Assembly (NCBI RefSeq): GCF_001306145.1
Contig: NZ_LGKO01000002.1
Span: 744,001 to 808,000, forward strand
Origin: Thermanaerothrix daxensis
Lineage (GTDB): Bacteria; Chloroflexota; Anaerolineae; Anaerolineales; Anaerolineaceae
Reading direction: 5' to 3'
DNA length: 64,000 nucleotides
Part shown: positions 34,904 through 43,449 of the stretch, one piece after another
How positions within the stretch are numbered: position 1 is the stretch's first letter
Layout: each line of letters begins with the position of its first letter
Translations under genes and position numbers: made by a program
The notes under the pieces: generated by a model
What the model saw: only the letters and a program-made list of their open reading frames with translations
What the model was told of the DNA's origin: nothing
The model's database searches: none

Positions 34904-37420
34904 ATGCATGACTGGATGATGTCAGTGGCGCAGCGCTTCAGGGGTTTATTAATTATCTTCCTGGGATTAGGGCTGATTGCTCTAGGGGGGTGGTATCTAA
35001 ATCACCATGCCATTGTCTGGGCTCAAACGGCTCAAACTGGCGCTGTGACTTTACTAAGTCCGGTGGCTTGTCCCGCCGCGGGTTGTGCGGCAGGTCAGCG
35101 CCTAAACGTACGCGCCAATTATCTACTGCAGACCTACGACCCGACTCAAGCACCTAACGTTCGGGTGTGCGTATATACGCCGCAAGCGTGGTCAGTGAAT
35201 GAGGTTGTCTTCTCACCAAACGGGTTAATCAGCAACCTCCCATACACAATTGGTGATCTCGCCGGTTGCGAAGGGGCGCCCTCGGGATACGAGTTAAAAA
35301 ACGGGGCAAGCGTGACATTGCCGGCCGGTCAGTTTGGCGATGGGCTGGATTTTGCGTTTCGCATTGGTTCAACGGCTACCTCCTCTGGCACGCTGCGTCT
35401 GCGGGTGCTGGAACGAGGGAGTAGTGGCTGGATACAAACCCAGGAATTGTTTCTCTTTATTCGGGTAGTCCCCAAAACCTCAATTGGATATGTGGCGAAC
35501 GACGCTACGGCGTGTGGTCAATTCAGTCCCTGCTACATCAACAGCGGTGATGACCAGGTTGGTGGAATCGGCACTGGTTTGAAAGATGCCGTGGACGCCT
35601 TGGATGCCGGGAGCCAGATCACTATCCAGGGCAATTACAGCATCAAAAGCCAAACCGTTGTCATTGATAAGCCTCTGACGCTTCAGGGGCTGGATAATGC
35701 TGTCCTGACCTACGTGGGGCCAGATTGTTCTCAGCCAATGCTCCAAATTGGGGGTGGGGTTGTCGTATCTAATCTAACCCTCAAAGATGGGGCTTGCGTG
35801 TTTCCCGGTCGGGATCTGATCGTGGTGAACCCAACGGAGGGAGAGGTCAGGATTGAGTATGTAAATCTTATAGAAGGAAAGGACGCACTGCGGGTCCAAG
35901 ATGGGTTGGGGCAAGTCACACTTCGCTTTAGCCACATCCAGGGCAACAGTGGTTACGCCATTCTCCGTGAAGCCGGTTCATCCTCAGGTCGTGTTTGGGC
36001 GGTAGGAAATAACCTGTATGGCAATCGTGCAGGGGTTCAAGTTGAGTGTAACAATCACGGCACGGTTAATCACAACTTTTTTGGGTGGAGCCCCTCCCTT
36101 GCTTTGGCGGTTTCCCAGTGTGAGGTGGACCCGATGAAGGTTTTGGGTGCCCCAGCCTTGCGGCGCAGTAATCAACCCGGTGTGAGCGCAACGCGGGTCA
36201 CGGTAACCGAAAGCAAGACCTATGCCTTTGACAACCGCATTGCCTTTCAGCATGGAAGCGGAGAAACCGATTTTGATTTGTATCTCGTGGAGCACGGGGC
36301 TGGCAGTACGCTCAACGTGCCATTTACGGGTGGCTCGGGAGAGGACTTGACCCCGTGTAGCAGTTACTGGGATATCTTCCTGGCCGAAGGTGCTGCACCA
36401 GGGGGAACCCTCAGCCTTTTCTTCCGCCACGATCTCACACCAGGATGTGTAACTGCCGTTGAGTCAGCCCTCTATTGCGGAAGTGGCAACCCGGCGCTAT
36501 ATCCCTTGTGGTGGTACCATCCGGCGGGAAATATTACCCAAGGCTGGGATACGACAGGGCAGCGTCCAGCGGGTTCAGCAGCAGCGGGGAGCAACGGGCA
36601 GACCACCACTTGCCTGACGGGTGAGAAAGAAATCCGGGTTGACATTGATAACGATGGGCGGCCGGGTTTGAATCTGGATCTTGGATATTTGCCTTTTGTG
36701 GTGGGGGTGTCGGCAAACCCCAGAACGCCAACCCCCTCCGTGACGTGGACGTTTACCCCAAGTCTCACCCCGACGCCCAGCGTGACACCTACCCGTACCA
36801 TCACACGCACCACAACACCCATTCCCACTTGGACTAGTTCGCCCACCCGACTGCTCTTGCCGACTCGCACGCGAACCCCGACCCCGACACGTACCTTATT
36901 TGCATCACGCACCCCTTCACGGACCCCTTTTGGGGGCGTAACGGTTTCACCCACACCCAGTCCCGCACTTACACGAACCCTTACCTCTTCACCTCTACCT
37001 GGTTACACGCTGACGCCAGGAGGGTATCCATTGCCTTCATCGGATCAGACATTAACACCAGCGGGTTATCCACTCTCTTCACCCAAAGCAACTACCAGTG
37101 GCGGAGCCCCTGTTCAGGGTGAATATCCGAGCGGAGGTGGGCTGACCCCATCGCCATCTGGATCTATAAGCGCTTCTCCATCTGTTCCCCTTGAAGAAAC
37201 CCCCAGCATCACTTTTACTCCCTTATCTCCAATCGCTTCAGATAACAGTGGACTTTTATGGGCTGCCTGGCTGGGGGGCCTGATCCTTGCTGTGGGGGCG
37301 TTTTGGGGATTTTGGCACTACCGCCGATATCTGAGAAAAAGGGAGTTTTCTACTGATTCGGCAGTGGAGAAGGAGGCTGTACCTCCAGAAGAGGATCCTC
37401 CTTCCTTCCCTACTGCCTGA
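34904..37420 (+). CDS. Secreted, membrane-anchored protein with beta-helix-like region and Thr/Pro-rich linker
   Basis: This 838-residue protein has an N-terminal signal or anchor (about 14-42). Residues about 45-190 form a beta-rich domain with paired Cys, and about 195-400 a right-handed beta-helix-like region (IGYVANDATACGQFSPCYINSGDD, then repeated short strands). Two further beta domains follow to about 605, with FDLYLVEHG and a DIDNDGRPGLNLDLG stretch. A long low-complexity linker of Thr-Pro-Ser-Arg (about 607-780) leads to a C-terminal membrane helix (about 785-805) and charged tail. It is likely a cell-surface protein. No enzyme motif was recognised. Confidence 0.75.
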   Translation: MHDWMMSVAQRFRGLLIIFLGLGLIALGGWYLNHHAIVWAQTAQTGAVTLLSPVACPAAGCAAGQRLNVRANYLLQTYDPTQAPNVRVCVYTPQAWSVNEVVFSPNGLISNLPYTIGDLAGCEGAPSGYELKNGASVTLPAGQFGDGLDFAFRIGSTATSSGTLRLRVLERGSSGWIQTQELFLFIRVVPKTSIGYVANDATACGQFSPCYINSGDDQVGGIGTGLKDAVDALDAGSQITIQGNYSIKSQTVVIDKPLTLQGLDNAVLTYVGPDCSQPMLQIGGGVVVSNLTLKDGACVFPGRDLIVVNPTEGEVRIEYVNLIEGKDALRVQDGLGQVTLRFSHIQGNSGYAILREAGSSSGRVWAVGNNLYGNRAGVQVECNNHGTVNHNFFGWSPSLALAVSQCEVDPMKVLGAPALRRSNQPGVSATRVTVTESKTYAFDNRIAFQHGSGETDFDLYLVEHGAGSTLNVPFTGGSGEDLTPCSSYWDIFLAEGAAPGGTLSLFFRHDLTPGCVTAVESALYCGSGNPALYPLWWYHPAGNITQGWDTTGQRPAGSAAAGSNGQTTTCLTGEKEIRVDIDNDGRPGLNLDLGYLPFVVGVSANPRTPTPSVTWTFTPSLTPTPSVTPTRTITRTTTPIPTWTSSPTRLLLPTRTRTPTPTRTLFASRTPSRTPFGGVTVSPTPSPALTRTLTSSPLPGYTLTPGGYPLPSSDQTLTPAGYPLSSPKATTSGGAPVQGEYPSGGGLTPSPSGSISASPSVPLEETPSITFTPLSPIASDNSGLLWAAWLGGLILAVGAFWGFWHYRRYLRKREFSTDSAVEKEAVPPEEDPPSFPTA

Positions 37421-37424
37421 TCGT

Positions 37425-37751
37425 TTACTCGGGTAGCATTAGCAACAGCATACGCAGGTCCGTATGAGCAAGGAGAGCATGGGGCGTGTGGGCTTCCATG
37501 AAAACCCAGGCGCCGTCGCGTAGCGTATAAACGTCCTTACCCAGCCTTAAATCGCATTCACCTTCCAGGATGTGAATAACCGCCGGCATGGAAGCCGTGT
37601 GTTCAGAGAGTTCTTGCCCGGCGCCAAAGGCAAAAAGGGTAACCTTGAGACGCGGGTGCTGAAGTAGCGTGCGGCTGAGAATGCTATTGGCTGGGACGGT
37701 GGGAGTGAGAGAGGTCAGATTCTCAAATAGGATATAGGGTTTGTCCATCAT
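37425..37751 (-). CDS. Small cupin-domain protein
   Basis: This 108-residue single-domain cupin contains FGAGQELSEHTASMPAVIHILEGECDLRLG, the first cupin motif (His52 and Glu-type metal ligands), and THPHAL-like HTPHALLAHTDL in the second. GAGGTAA lies about 6 nt before ATG 37751; a second ATG follows directly. The stop lies 4 nt beyond the convergent surface-protein gene. Cupins of this size bind metals, small molecules or act as isomerases; the function is not assigned. Confidence 0.85.
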   Translation of the reverse strand: MMDKPYILFENLTSLTPTVPANSILSRTLLQHPRLKVTLFAFGAGQELSEHTASMPAVIHILEGECDLRLGKDVYTLRDGAWVFMEAHTPHALLAHTDLRMLLLMLPE

Positions 37752-37816
37752 GAAATTACCTCAAATCAGAGATGTGAAAACTATACCTCAACTTACGCAG
37801 GCCACTTTGCACTGGC

Positions 37817-37861
37817 GCAAACTCCTTCCTTTTTGCGTTACCGCAAACTCAATGGAGTTTG
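37817..37861 (+). promoter_or_regulatory. Repeated GCAAACTC motifs and inverted repeat upstream of the globin-MoaD gene
   Basis: GCAAACTC occurs at 37817-37824 and 37843-37850, and its near-complement GAGTTTG at 37855-37861 makes the hairpin/operator CAAACTC-AATG-GAGTTTG (37844-37861). It lies just before TATAAT 37869-37874. This looks like a regulator-binding site, but no regulator can be named. Confidence 0.45.
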
Positions 37862-37868
37862 AGCCATT

Positions 37869-37874
37869 TATAAT
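37869..37874 (+). promoter_or_regulatory. -10 box of the globin-MoaD gene
   Basis: A perfect TATAAT in an AT-rich run sits 49 nt before ATG 37924. The -35 region coincides with the inverted repeat at 37844-37861, so a bound regulator could block or activate it. Confidence 0.45.
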
Positions 37875-37923
37875 AAAATATATGTAAATGGAATGATCAG
37901 GTAGCCCAGAAAGGTGGTAGGTT

Positions 37924-38865
37924 ATGGTAGCAAAGGGTTTGGATTGGCAGGTGGCACTCTCGATTTTTGCAGGGAGTCCGGCGCAAATTTGGGAATTGCG
38001 GGGGCTAGACCCCTCTCCTGAGGAAACCTGGGATCACTTAAGGGCCTATCTTCATCTGGATGAGGGTGATATACGGGCCATGCTTGAAACCGTCGAGCCG
38101 CTTTTTCGGCAAGGTCATGATCTGGTTGTTGAAAATTACGCTTACCTGGAGGCGTTCCCTGAAACGGCGGCATTGCTTGGGTGGAGTGGAGGGGCAGACC
38201 CCCAGCACCTGGCAGAGCGGCGCCGTTTCTTTACCGTGTGGTTGGCACGCACTCTGGGGCTGGATTTTAGCCATGATTTTGCTCGTTACCTGTTCCGTGC
38301 GGGCCAGATTCATGCGGGGCATGGACGGCGCCACTTGCACATTCCAAGCCTGTATGTGGTGGGGAGCATTGGTCTGATGACAGCAAGTTTTGCCCGTGTC
38401 CTGGAACAGGCGGGTGTAAGAACGGATACGCAGTTAAAGGCGCTGGCGGGCTGGAATAAGGTGTTCATCCTCCATCTCCAAATGATGCTCCAGGGATACC
38501 GAAGCGCCCTGGCGTTAGAGGAAGGGGAAACAAAAGTGAGAGTCACAGTTTATGGGCGGTTGCGTTCGTTGATCGGACGGGACTCGCTAGAGATCGGTAT
38601 CTACCCAGGCCAGAGTGTTCTGGAAGTCCTGCGAAAATTTTTCAACTATTACCCACAAGCCCGTTCGGAGATCCTGGAAAGCCTGTGGGAAAGTCAGCAT
38701 CACGATGATGCACGCGGCAATCCCTGGATGGAGGTGGAACGGGTTTATCGGCCCCGCGCTGGTTGGCGAATTCTGCGCAATGGGCGGGATATTGCCTATC
38801 TGGCGGAGGATCAATGGCGCCTGGAGGGTGCTGATCAATTGGCCATCTTTCCGCCAGGGCGGTGA
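37924..38865 (+). CDS. Protoglobin-type haem domain fused to a MoaD-like ubiquitin-fold domain
   Basis: Residues about 5-195 resemble the globin domain of globin-coupled sensors and protoglobins: helical, with GRRHLHIPSLYVVGSIGL (134-151), where His137 fits the proximal haem ligand (family pattern HxxIG..WY). Residues about 204-313 resemble MoaD: VRVTVYGRLRSLIGRD, PGQSVLEVLRKFF, then ILRNGRDI and the C-terminal ADQLAIFPPGR. MoaD proteins end in Gly-Gly for adenylation and thiocarboxylation; this one ends Gly-Arg, so sulfur transfer is doubtful without processing. A region (255-280) is inserted in the ubiquitin fold. AAGGTGG precedes ATG 37924. The fusion is unusual; oxygen, NO or redox sensing linked to the MoaD-like part is inference. 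Confidence 0.72.
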   Translation: MVAKGLDWQVALSIFAGSPAQIWELRGLDPSPEETWDHLRAYLHLDEGDIRAMLETVEPLFRQGHDLVVENYAYLEAFPETAALLGWSGGADPQHLAERRRFFTVWLARTLGLDFSHDFARYLFRAGQIHAGHGRRHLHIPSLYVVGSIGLMTASFARVLEQAGVRTDTQLKALAGWNKVFILHLQMMLQGYRSALALEEGETKVRVTVYGRLRSLIGRDSLEIGIYPGQSVLEVLRKFFNYYPQARSEILESLWESQHHDDARGNPWMEVERVYRPRAGWRILRNGRDIAYLAEDQWRLEGADQLAIFPPGR

Positions 38866-38907
38866 GCAAAGATTCGCAAAAGCAGGGCCTGGACAAGAAA
38901 AAGATGA

Positions 38908-38937
38908 TTGAATCCTCCAGGTGACTGGTTATATAAT
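38908..38937 (+). promoter_or_regulatory. Promoter of the MEMO gene
   Basis: TTGAAT at 38908-38913 and TATAAT at 38932-38937 are 18 nt apart. GGAGG at 38949-38953 precedes ATG 38961. The MEMO gene therefore need not depend on the globin-MoaD promoter. Confidence 0.6.
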
Positions 38938-38960
38938 AAATACCAGAATGGAGGATTACG

Positions 38961-39806
38961 ATGACCGTGATTTCGGAGGTACGCCCTTCACCGATCGCGG
39001 GTTTGTGGTACAGCGGTGATCCCATCGAACTGGCCGCCCAGGTGGATCGTTACCTGGAGGAGGCTAAATTACCCCCCTTGGTGGGGGAAGTGGTGGGGGT
39101 GATTGCTCCTCATGCCGGCCATCGCTATTCAGGGCGCACAGCGGGTTACGCCTTCAAAAGCGTATTCGATCAGAGCCGCGACTTGGTCGTTGTGGTTTCA
39201 CCATATCATCGCTTTCATCCTGCTCCGGTGCTGACAACGGCGCATCGCATGTACGAGACGCCCCTGGGCACGATTGAAGTTGACCGCGATTTGCTTGTTC
39301 GGCTGGACGAGACTTTACAAAATAGACTTCAAGTGGGACTCACACCTATTGCCAACGATGATGAGCATTCACTAGAGATTGAACTTCCGTTTTTGCAACG
39401 CGCTTTGCGGGGGCGTTTCAAGTTACTTCCGCTCATGCTTCGCAGTAAGCATGAGGAGTTGTTACGCGTTTTGGGCCAGGCACTGGCAGAAATGGTGCGC
39501 GACCATAACTACCTGCTAGTAGCCAGCACGGATCTTTCCCATTTTTATCCCGAGAAAGTGGCGCGCCGCCTGGATGGTGAGATGCTTCGCCAGATGGCGC
39601 GATTTTCTCCGGAGGGGGTGCTTCAGGCCGAAGAAAATGGGACCGGTTTTGCTTGTGGTGTGGCGGCCGTGGTGACCGTGATGATTGCTGCCAAAGCCTT
39701 GGGAGCCAATCACATTGAAATTTTGGATTACACCACGTCGGCGGACACTACGGGAGATACCACTTCTGTGGTGGGCTACGGTGCGGCTGCAATTTTGCGT
39801 CGCTGA
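38961..39806 (+). CDS. MEMO1-family (AmmeMemoRadiSam protein B) protein
   Basis: This 281-residue protein begins with SPIAGLWYSGDP and has PHAGHRYSGRTAGYAF near residues 50-65, NDDEHSLEIELPFLQRA, VASTDLSHFYP and a C-terminal TSADTTGDTTSVVGYGA block, which together mark the MEMO family (fold related to extradiol dioxygenases). In prokaryotes it often accompanies an AMMECR1 protein and a radical SAM enzyme, neither of which is in this window. Metal ligands are probably His51, His near 131 and His near 192. Function unknown. It may be co-transcribed with priA, 17 nt downstream. Confidence 0.9.
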   Translation: MTVISEVRPSPIAGLWYSGDPIELAAQVDRYLEEAKLPPLVGEVVGVIAPHAGHRYSGRTAGYAFKSVFDQSRDLVVVVSPYHRFHPAPVLTTAHRMYETPLGTIEVDRDLLVRLDETLQNRLQVGLTPIANDDEHSLEIELPFLQRALRGRFKLLPLMLRSKHEELLRVLGQALAEMVRDHNYLLVASTDLSHFYPEKVARRLDGEMLRQMARFSPEGVLQAEENGTGFACGVAAVVTVMIAAKALGANHIEILDYTTSADTTGDTTSVVGYGAAAILRR

Positions 39807-39823
39807 GGACAGGGCTGGGCGCT

Positions 39824-42331
39824 TTGGCTTCATCCTCGCTTCCTGAAACCCCACCGTGTGTTCAGATTGTCATTGACCTCCCCGGCGTGGGAGGGGTATT
39901 CGATTATCAGGTTCCCCCTCATCTAATGGAACGGGTGCAGGTGGGCAGCCTGGTCATTGTGCCTTTTGGAGAACGTCGAGTCTACGGCATTGTGGTTGCA
40001 GGATCTCCTTCCTTTCAGGGGCGGGCCACACGGGCGATCGAGGCCGTCCTGGATGAACGTCCTGTGGTGACGGCGGCACAAATAGAATTGGCCCGAATTA
40101 TTAGCACCGAAACACTTTCTCCATTGAATAGCGTGCTATTTGCCATGTTGCCCCCGGGGCTGTCTCAACAGGCGGATGTTCTCTACACGTGGATCGGCCC
40201 CGAGGAGGTGGACGAAACCAGAGCCACTGAAAAGGCTCTGGCCCGTTTGCTGAAACGGCGGGGGCCCTTGCGCGGACGACAAATTGATGCGGCCTTGCCA
40301 AATCGAGATTGGCGGGCAGTGGCTCGGCGCCTGGTCCGGCAGGGTGTTCTGCGGGCAGATCCGGTTCTGCCCCCTCCTTCTGTACGTCCTAAAATCGTAC
40401 GTACGGCCCAATTGGCCTGCTCTCCGGAAGAGATTGAAGCCGCCTTGCCTCATCTAGGACGGCCAGGTTCGGCGGCTCTGGCGAGACGCCAGGCTATGTT
40501 GCGTTTTCTCCTTCAGGAACCCTGGCCGTTAGATGTGACCTGGCTATATGCCGTGAGTGGGGGCAACCTGAGAGATCTTGAACGCTTGGCTGAATTAGGC
40601 CTCATTCATCTGAGCGAAACGGAAGTCTGGCGTGATCCTCTGGAAGGCATTCACCCGGAGGGTGAGCCCGTTGAGCCTTTGGAGTTCTCCGAGGATCAAA
40701 AGCGGGCATGGGAAACCATTTGCCAGGCCATCCATCAGGTCGAGCACGCAGATGTAAAGCCCATCTTGTTGTTTGGGGTCACTGGTTCGGGGAAAACAGA
40801 ACTCTATTTGAAGGCTGTTGCCGAGGTTCTCTCGCAGGGTCGGCAGGCTGTGGTTCTGGTGCCGGAGATTGCCCTGACTCCCCAGGTGGTGCGGCGCTTT
40901 CTAGCCCGTTTTCCGGGAAAGGTGGGGCTGGTACACTCGCGTCTTTCCTCAGGGGAGCGCTATGACACCTGGCGCCGCGCCCGTGAGGGACGTCTTTCGG
41001 TCATCATTGGCCCACGCAGCGCTTTGTTTACCCCCTTTGATCGTTTGGGGCTTGTCATTGTGGATGAGTGTCACGAACCCTCTTACCATCAAAGTGAAAC
41101 ACCACCTCACTATCACGCGGTTCAGGCCGCCATAGCATATGCTCGTCTTACAAAAAGTGTTTTGGTGCTGGGCTCCGCAACACCTGAGGTGCACCTGTTT
41201 TATCGCGCTCAAAAGGAAGAGTGGCCGTTATTGCGGTTGCCCCTGCGCGTGCGAGTGAGTCGGGTGGTGGAAGGACAAACGAGCAGAATAGAGACCGCTC
41301 CAATGCCAGAGGTCAAAATTGTGGACATGCGGCAAGAACTCAAGGCAGGGAATCGCTCCATCTTTAGCCGCATTCTATTGGAAAACCTTGACCAGATCAC
41401 ACGAGCGGGTCAACAGGCGATCCTTTTTTTGAATCGTCTGGGTTCGGCGACCTATGTGTTCTGCCGTGAATGCGGTTATGTGCTCAAGTGTCCACGATGT
41501 GATATACCTCTAACTTATCACCTGGAGCCACAGGGACTGATTTGCCATCGGTGTAACTACCGCCGAAAAATGCCAGATACCTGTCCGCAGTGTGCGAGCC
41601 GCGAGTTTCGGCAATATGGTCTGGGGACGGAGCGGGTGGAACGAGAGCTTTTCAAGGTTTTCCCACACCTTCGCGTGCTTCGAATGGACTCCTCCACCAG
41701 CCGCCCTAAGGGGGCATTGGATCTCATCCTGTCCCATTTCAGTCGTCATCAAGCCGATGTTTTAATTGGTACGCAAATGCTGGCCAAAGGGTTGGATCTT
41801 CCTCTGGTTACCCTGGTGGGGGTCATCCTCGCGGATGTGGGGCTTTCTCTGCCCGATTTTCGCGCTGCTGAGCGCACATTCCAGTTGCTGACTCAGGTGG
41901 CAGGGCGAGCCGGGCGCGGGCCATTGGGGGGAAGAGTGATTTTACAGACCTTCCAGCCGGAGCACTATGCAATTCGGTATGCCTCGCAACATGATTATGA
42001 GGGATTTTACCAGCACGAACTGGCGCTAAGGCGTGAGATTGGGTATCCGCCCTTCTCCCAATTGGTGCGCTTGGAGTTTCGGCATCGAGAAGCAGAGGTG
42101 GCGGCCCACGAGGCGGAGTGGTTGGCAGGGCGCATTCGTCGCTGGTTGGCTGAGAGTGGACAACCCCATTGTGATTTGATTGGGCCAGCGCCTTGTTTTT
42201 ACGCCCGTTTGGAAGGCTACTACCGCTGGCAAATCATTCTGCGAGGCGATGATCCGGCGGCTTTTCTTCGAGCCCATCTTTCCGAGTTAAAAGACTGGCG
42301 GGTCGAAGTGGACCCGCCAAGCCTGCTCTAG
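39824..42331 (+). CDS. priA: Primosomal protein N' (replication restart helicase PriA)
   Basis: PriA reloads the replicative helicase at stalled forks. The 835-residue protein has the 3'-DNA-end-binding domain (about 10-110), a winged-helix region (about 130-270), helicase Walker A GVTGSGKT (318-325), Walker B DECH (414-417; DEEH in most PriA), a zinc-binding insertion with CRECGYVLKCPRCDIPL and CHRC/CPQC motifs (about 548-590) and the motif VAGRAGRG. The start is TTG 39824; a ribosome binding site is weak (AGGG about 10 nt away). It is convergent with the M23 peptidase gene. Confidence 0.95.
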   Translation: MASSSLPETPPCVQIVIDLPGVGGVFDYQVPPHLMERVQVGSLVIVPFGERRVYGIVVAGSPSFQGRATRAIEAVLDERPVVTAAQIELARIISTETLSPLNSVLFAMLPPGLSQQADVLYTWIGPEEVDETRATEKALARLLKRRGPLRGRQIDAALPNRDWRAVARRLVRQGVLRADPVLPPPSVRPKIVRTAQLACSPEEIEAALPHLGRPGSAALARRQAMLRFLLQEPWPLDVTWLYAVSGGNLRDLERLAELGLIHLSETEVWRDPLEGIHPEGEPVEPLEFSEDQKRAWETICQAIHQVEHADVKPILLFGVTGSGKTELYLKAVAEVLSQGRQAVVLVPEIALTPQVVRRFLARFPGKVGLVHSRLSSGERYDTWRRAREGRLSVIIGPRSALFTPFDRLGLVIVDECHEPSYHQSETPPHYHAVQAAIAYARLTKSVLVLGSATPEVHLFYRAQKEEWPLLRLPLRVRVSRVVEGQTSRIETAPMPEVKIVDMRQELKAGNRSIFSRILLENLDQITRAGQQAILFLNRLGSATYVFCRECGYVLKCPRCDIPLTYHLEPQGLICHRCNYRRKMPDTCPQCASREFRQYGLGTERVERELFKVFPHLRVLRMDSSTSRPKGALDLILSHFSRHQADVLIGTQMLAKGLDLPLVTLVGVILADVGLSLPDFRAAERTFQLLTQVAGRAGRGPLGGRVILQTFQPEHYAIRYASQHDYEGFYQHELALRREIGYPPFSQLVRLEFRHREAEVAAHEAEWLAGRIRRWLAESGQPHCDLIGPAPCFYARLEGYYRWQIILRGDDPAAFLRAHLSELKDWRVEVDPPSLL
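42289..42319 (-). terminator. Terminator of the rho-M23 operon, lying inside the 3' end of priA
   Basis: On the minus strand a perfect 9-bp stem (42296-42304 with 42311-42319, loop of 6) is followed by GTCTTTT. The same bases encode the last residues of PriA. No U-tract follows on the plus strand, so termination is expected for minus-strand transcripts. Confidence 0.5.
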
Positions 42332-42348
42332 TTGTTCTGGGATAACAG

Positions 42349-43449
42349 TTAAGGTAGTACGTACCAGGGGTTGACAAACCCACCCATGTAGCGCACTTCA
42401 AAGTGCAGATGCGGTCCAGTGGAGCGCCCGGTACTGCCCGCAAGTCCGATGACTTGTCCCTGACGTACGCTGGCCCCACAACCGACCCGGATGGCGCTCA
42501 AGTGTGCGTATAGAGTCTGATAGCCATTGCCGTGGTCAATCATTACCATGTTGCCATACCCACCGCTAATCCAGCCGGCATAAACGACCACACCGCTATC
42601 TGCTGCGTAGATCGGATCGCCAATACCAGCGGCGATATCAATGGCCAAATGACCATCCCAGTAGTCATTACCGGAAAGCACGTGTTGGGGTGTGGGCCAG
42701 ATGAAGGTTCCGCTGCCGTAGGCACCGCCCTGTCCCGTATCGCATGCTCCCGGCCCCAGGATGCTTTTGTTGACCCCTGCTGGGCCGCGGGGGATGCTGG
42801 GCACTACCCAGGTGCGGAATTCACGCCGTCCCCCGGGGATCATGATGTACTGACCGGGCTCGATGACCGGGTTGGTGATATCCAGTTTATTCCCTGGCCA
42901 GAGCAGAATGTCCTCCGGCTTAACCCGGAAAGAGGCTGCTACTGCCTCGATTGTGTCGCCCTCTTTCCACTTGTAATATACCCCATCGGTGGGGGGAATG
43001 ATCAGTTTAAGTCCCACTTCAATCATGTGGGGGTCATCATTCAGAGTGTCATAATTTGCCCACAGGACGCTTTCGGGTTTGAGGTTGAATTTCTTTGCGA
43101 TTCCAAAAATGGAATCACCCTTTTGGACCTCGTAAGTGATGGCATTTTCGCGAGGCTGCGAAACCACAATGGTATGCGGATTGGCCGCACGGGTGATGAA
43201 ATCTGGCGGCAGCGATTCTTCAAGTGGGGGTAAAGTGGCCTCACCGCTATTTGCAGGTAATTCAGGAACCTCGGGAAGATTCCCGGAAAGAGAATTTGTC
43301 GCTGCAGTGACACGCTGGACGATCAAGAAAACGGCTAGCGCCACCATGGCTGCAGCCACAAGCCAGAGTAAGCGTGCCAACCAAGGTGATGAGGTTCCCC
43401 TCGAGGTCTCCTGAGACCGCGGCGCACGGTTCGAGGTGACTTGGGTCAC
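42349..43449 (-). CDS. LysM-M23 peptidoglycan endopeptidase, membrane-anchored
   Basis: This 366-residue exported protein has a membrane helix near residues 27-45, two LysM domains (about 105-152, ITYEVQKGDSIFGIAKKFN; and about 157-205, YYKWKEGDTIEAVAASF), and an M23 (LytM-like) peptidase domain (about 250-366) with GHLAIDIAAG (HxxxD zinc ligands) and PHLHFEVR. It would cut peptide cross-links in the cell wall. Its ATG overlaps the rho stop by 4 bp, an unusual partner for a cell-wall enzyme. Confidence 0.92.
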   Translation of the reverse strand: MTQVTSNRAPRSQETSRGTSSPWLARLLWLVAAAMVALAVFLIVQRVTAATNSLSGNLPEVPELPANSGEATLPPLEESLPPDFITRAANPHTIVVSQPRENAITYEVQKGDSIFGIAKKFNLKPESVLWANYDTLNDDPHMIEVGLKLIIPPTDGVYYKWKEGDTIEAVAASFRVKPEDILLWPGNKLDITNPVIEPGQYIMIPGGRREFRTWVVPSIPRGPAGVNKSILGPGACDTGQGGAYGSGTFIWPTPQHVLSGNDYWDGHLAIDIAAGIGDPIYAADSGVVVYAGWISGGYGNMVMIDHGNGYQTLYAHLSAIRVGCGASVRQGQVIGLAGSTGRSTGPHLHFEVRYMGGFVNPWYVLP

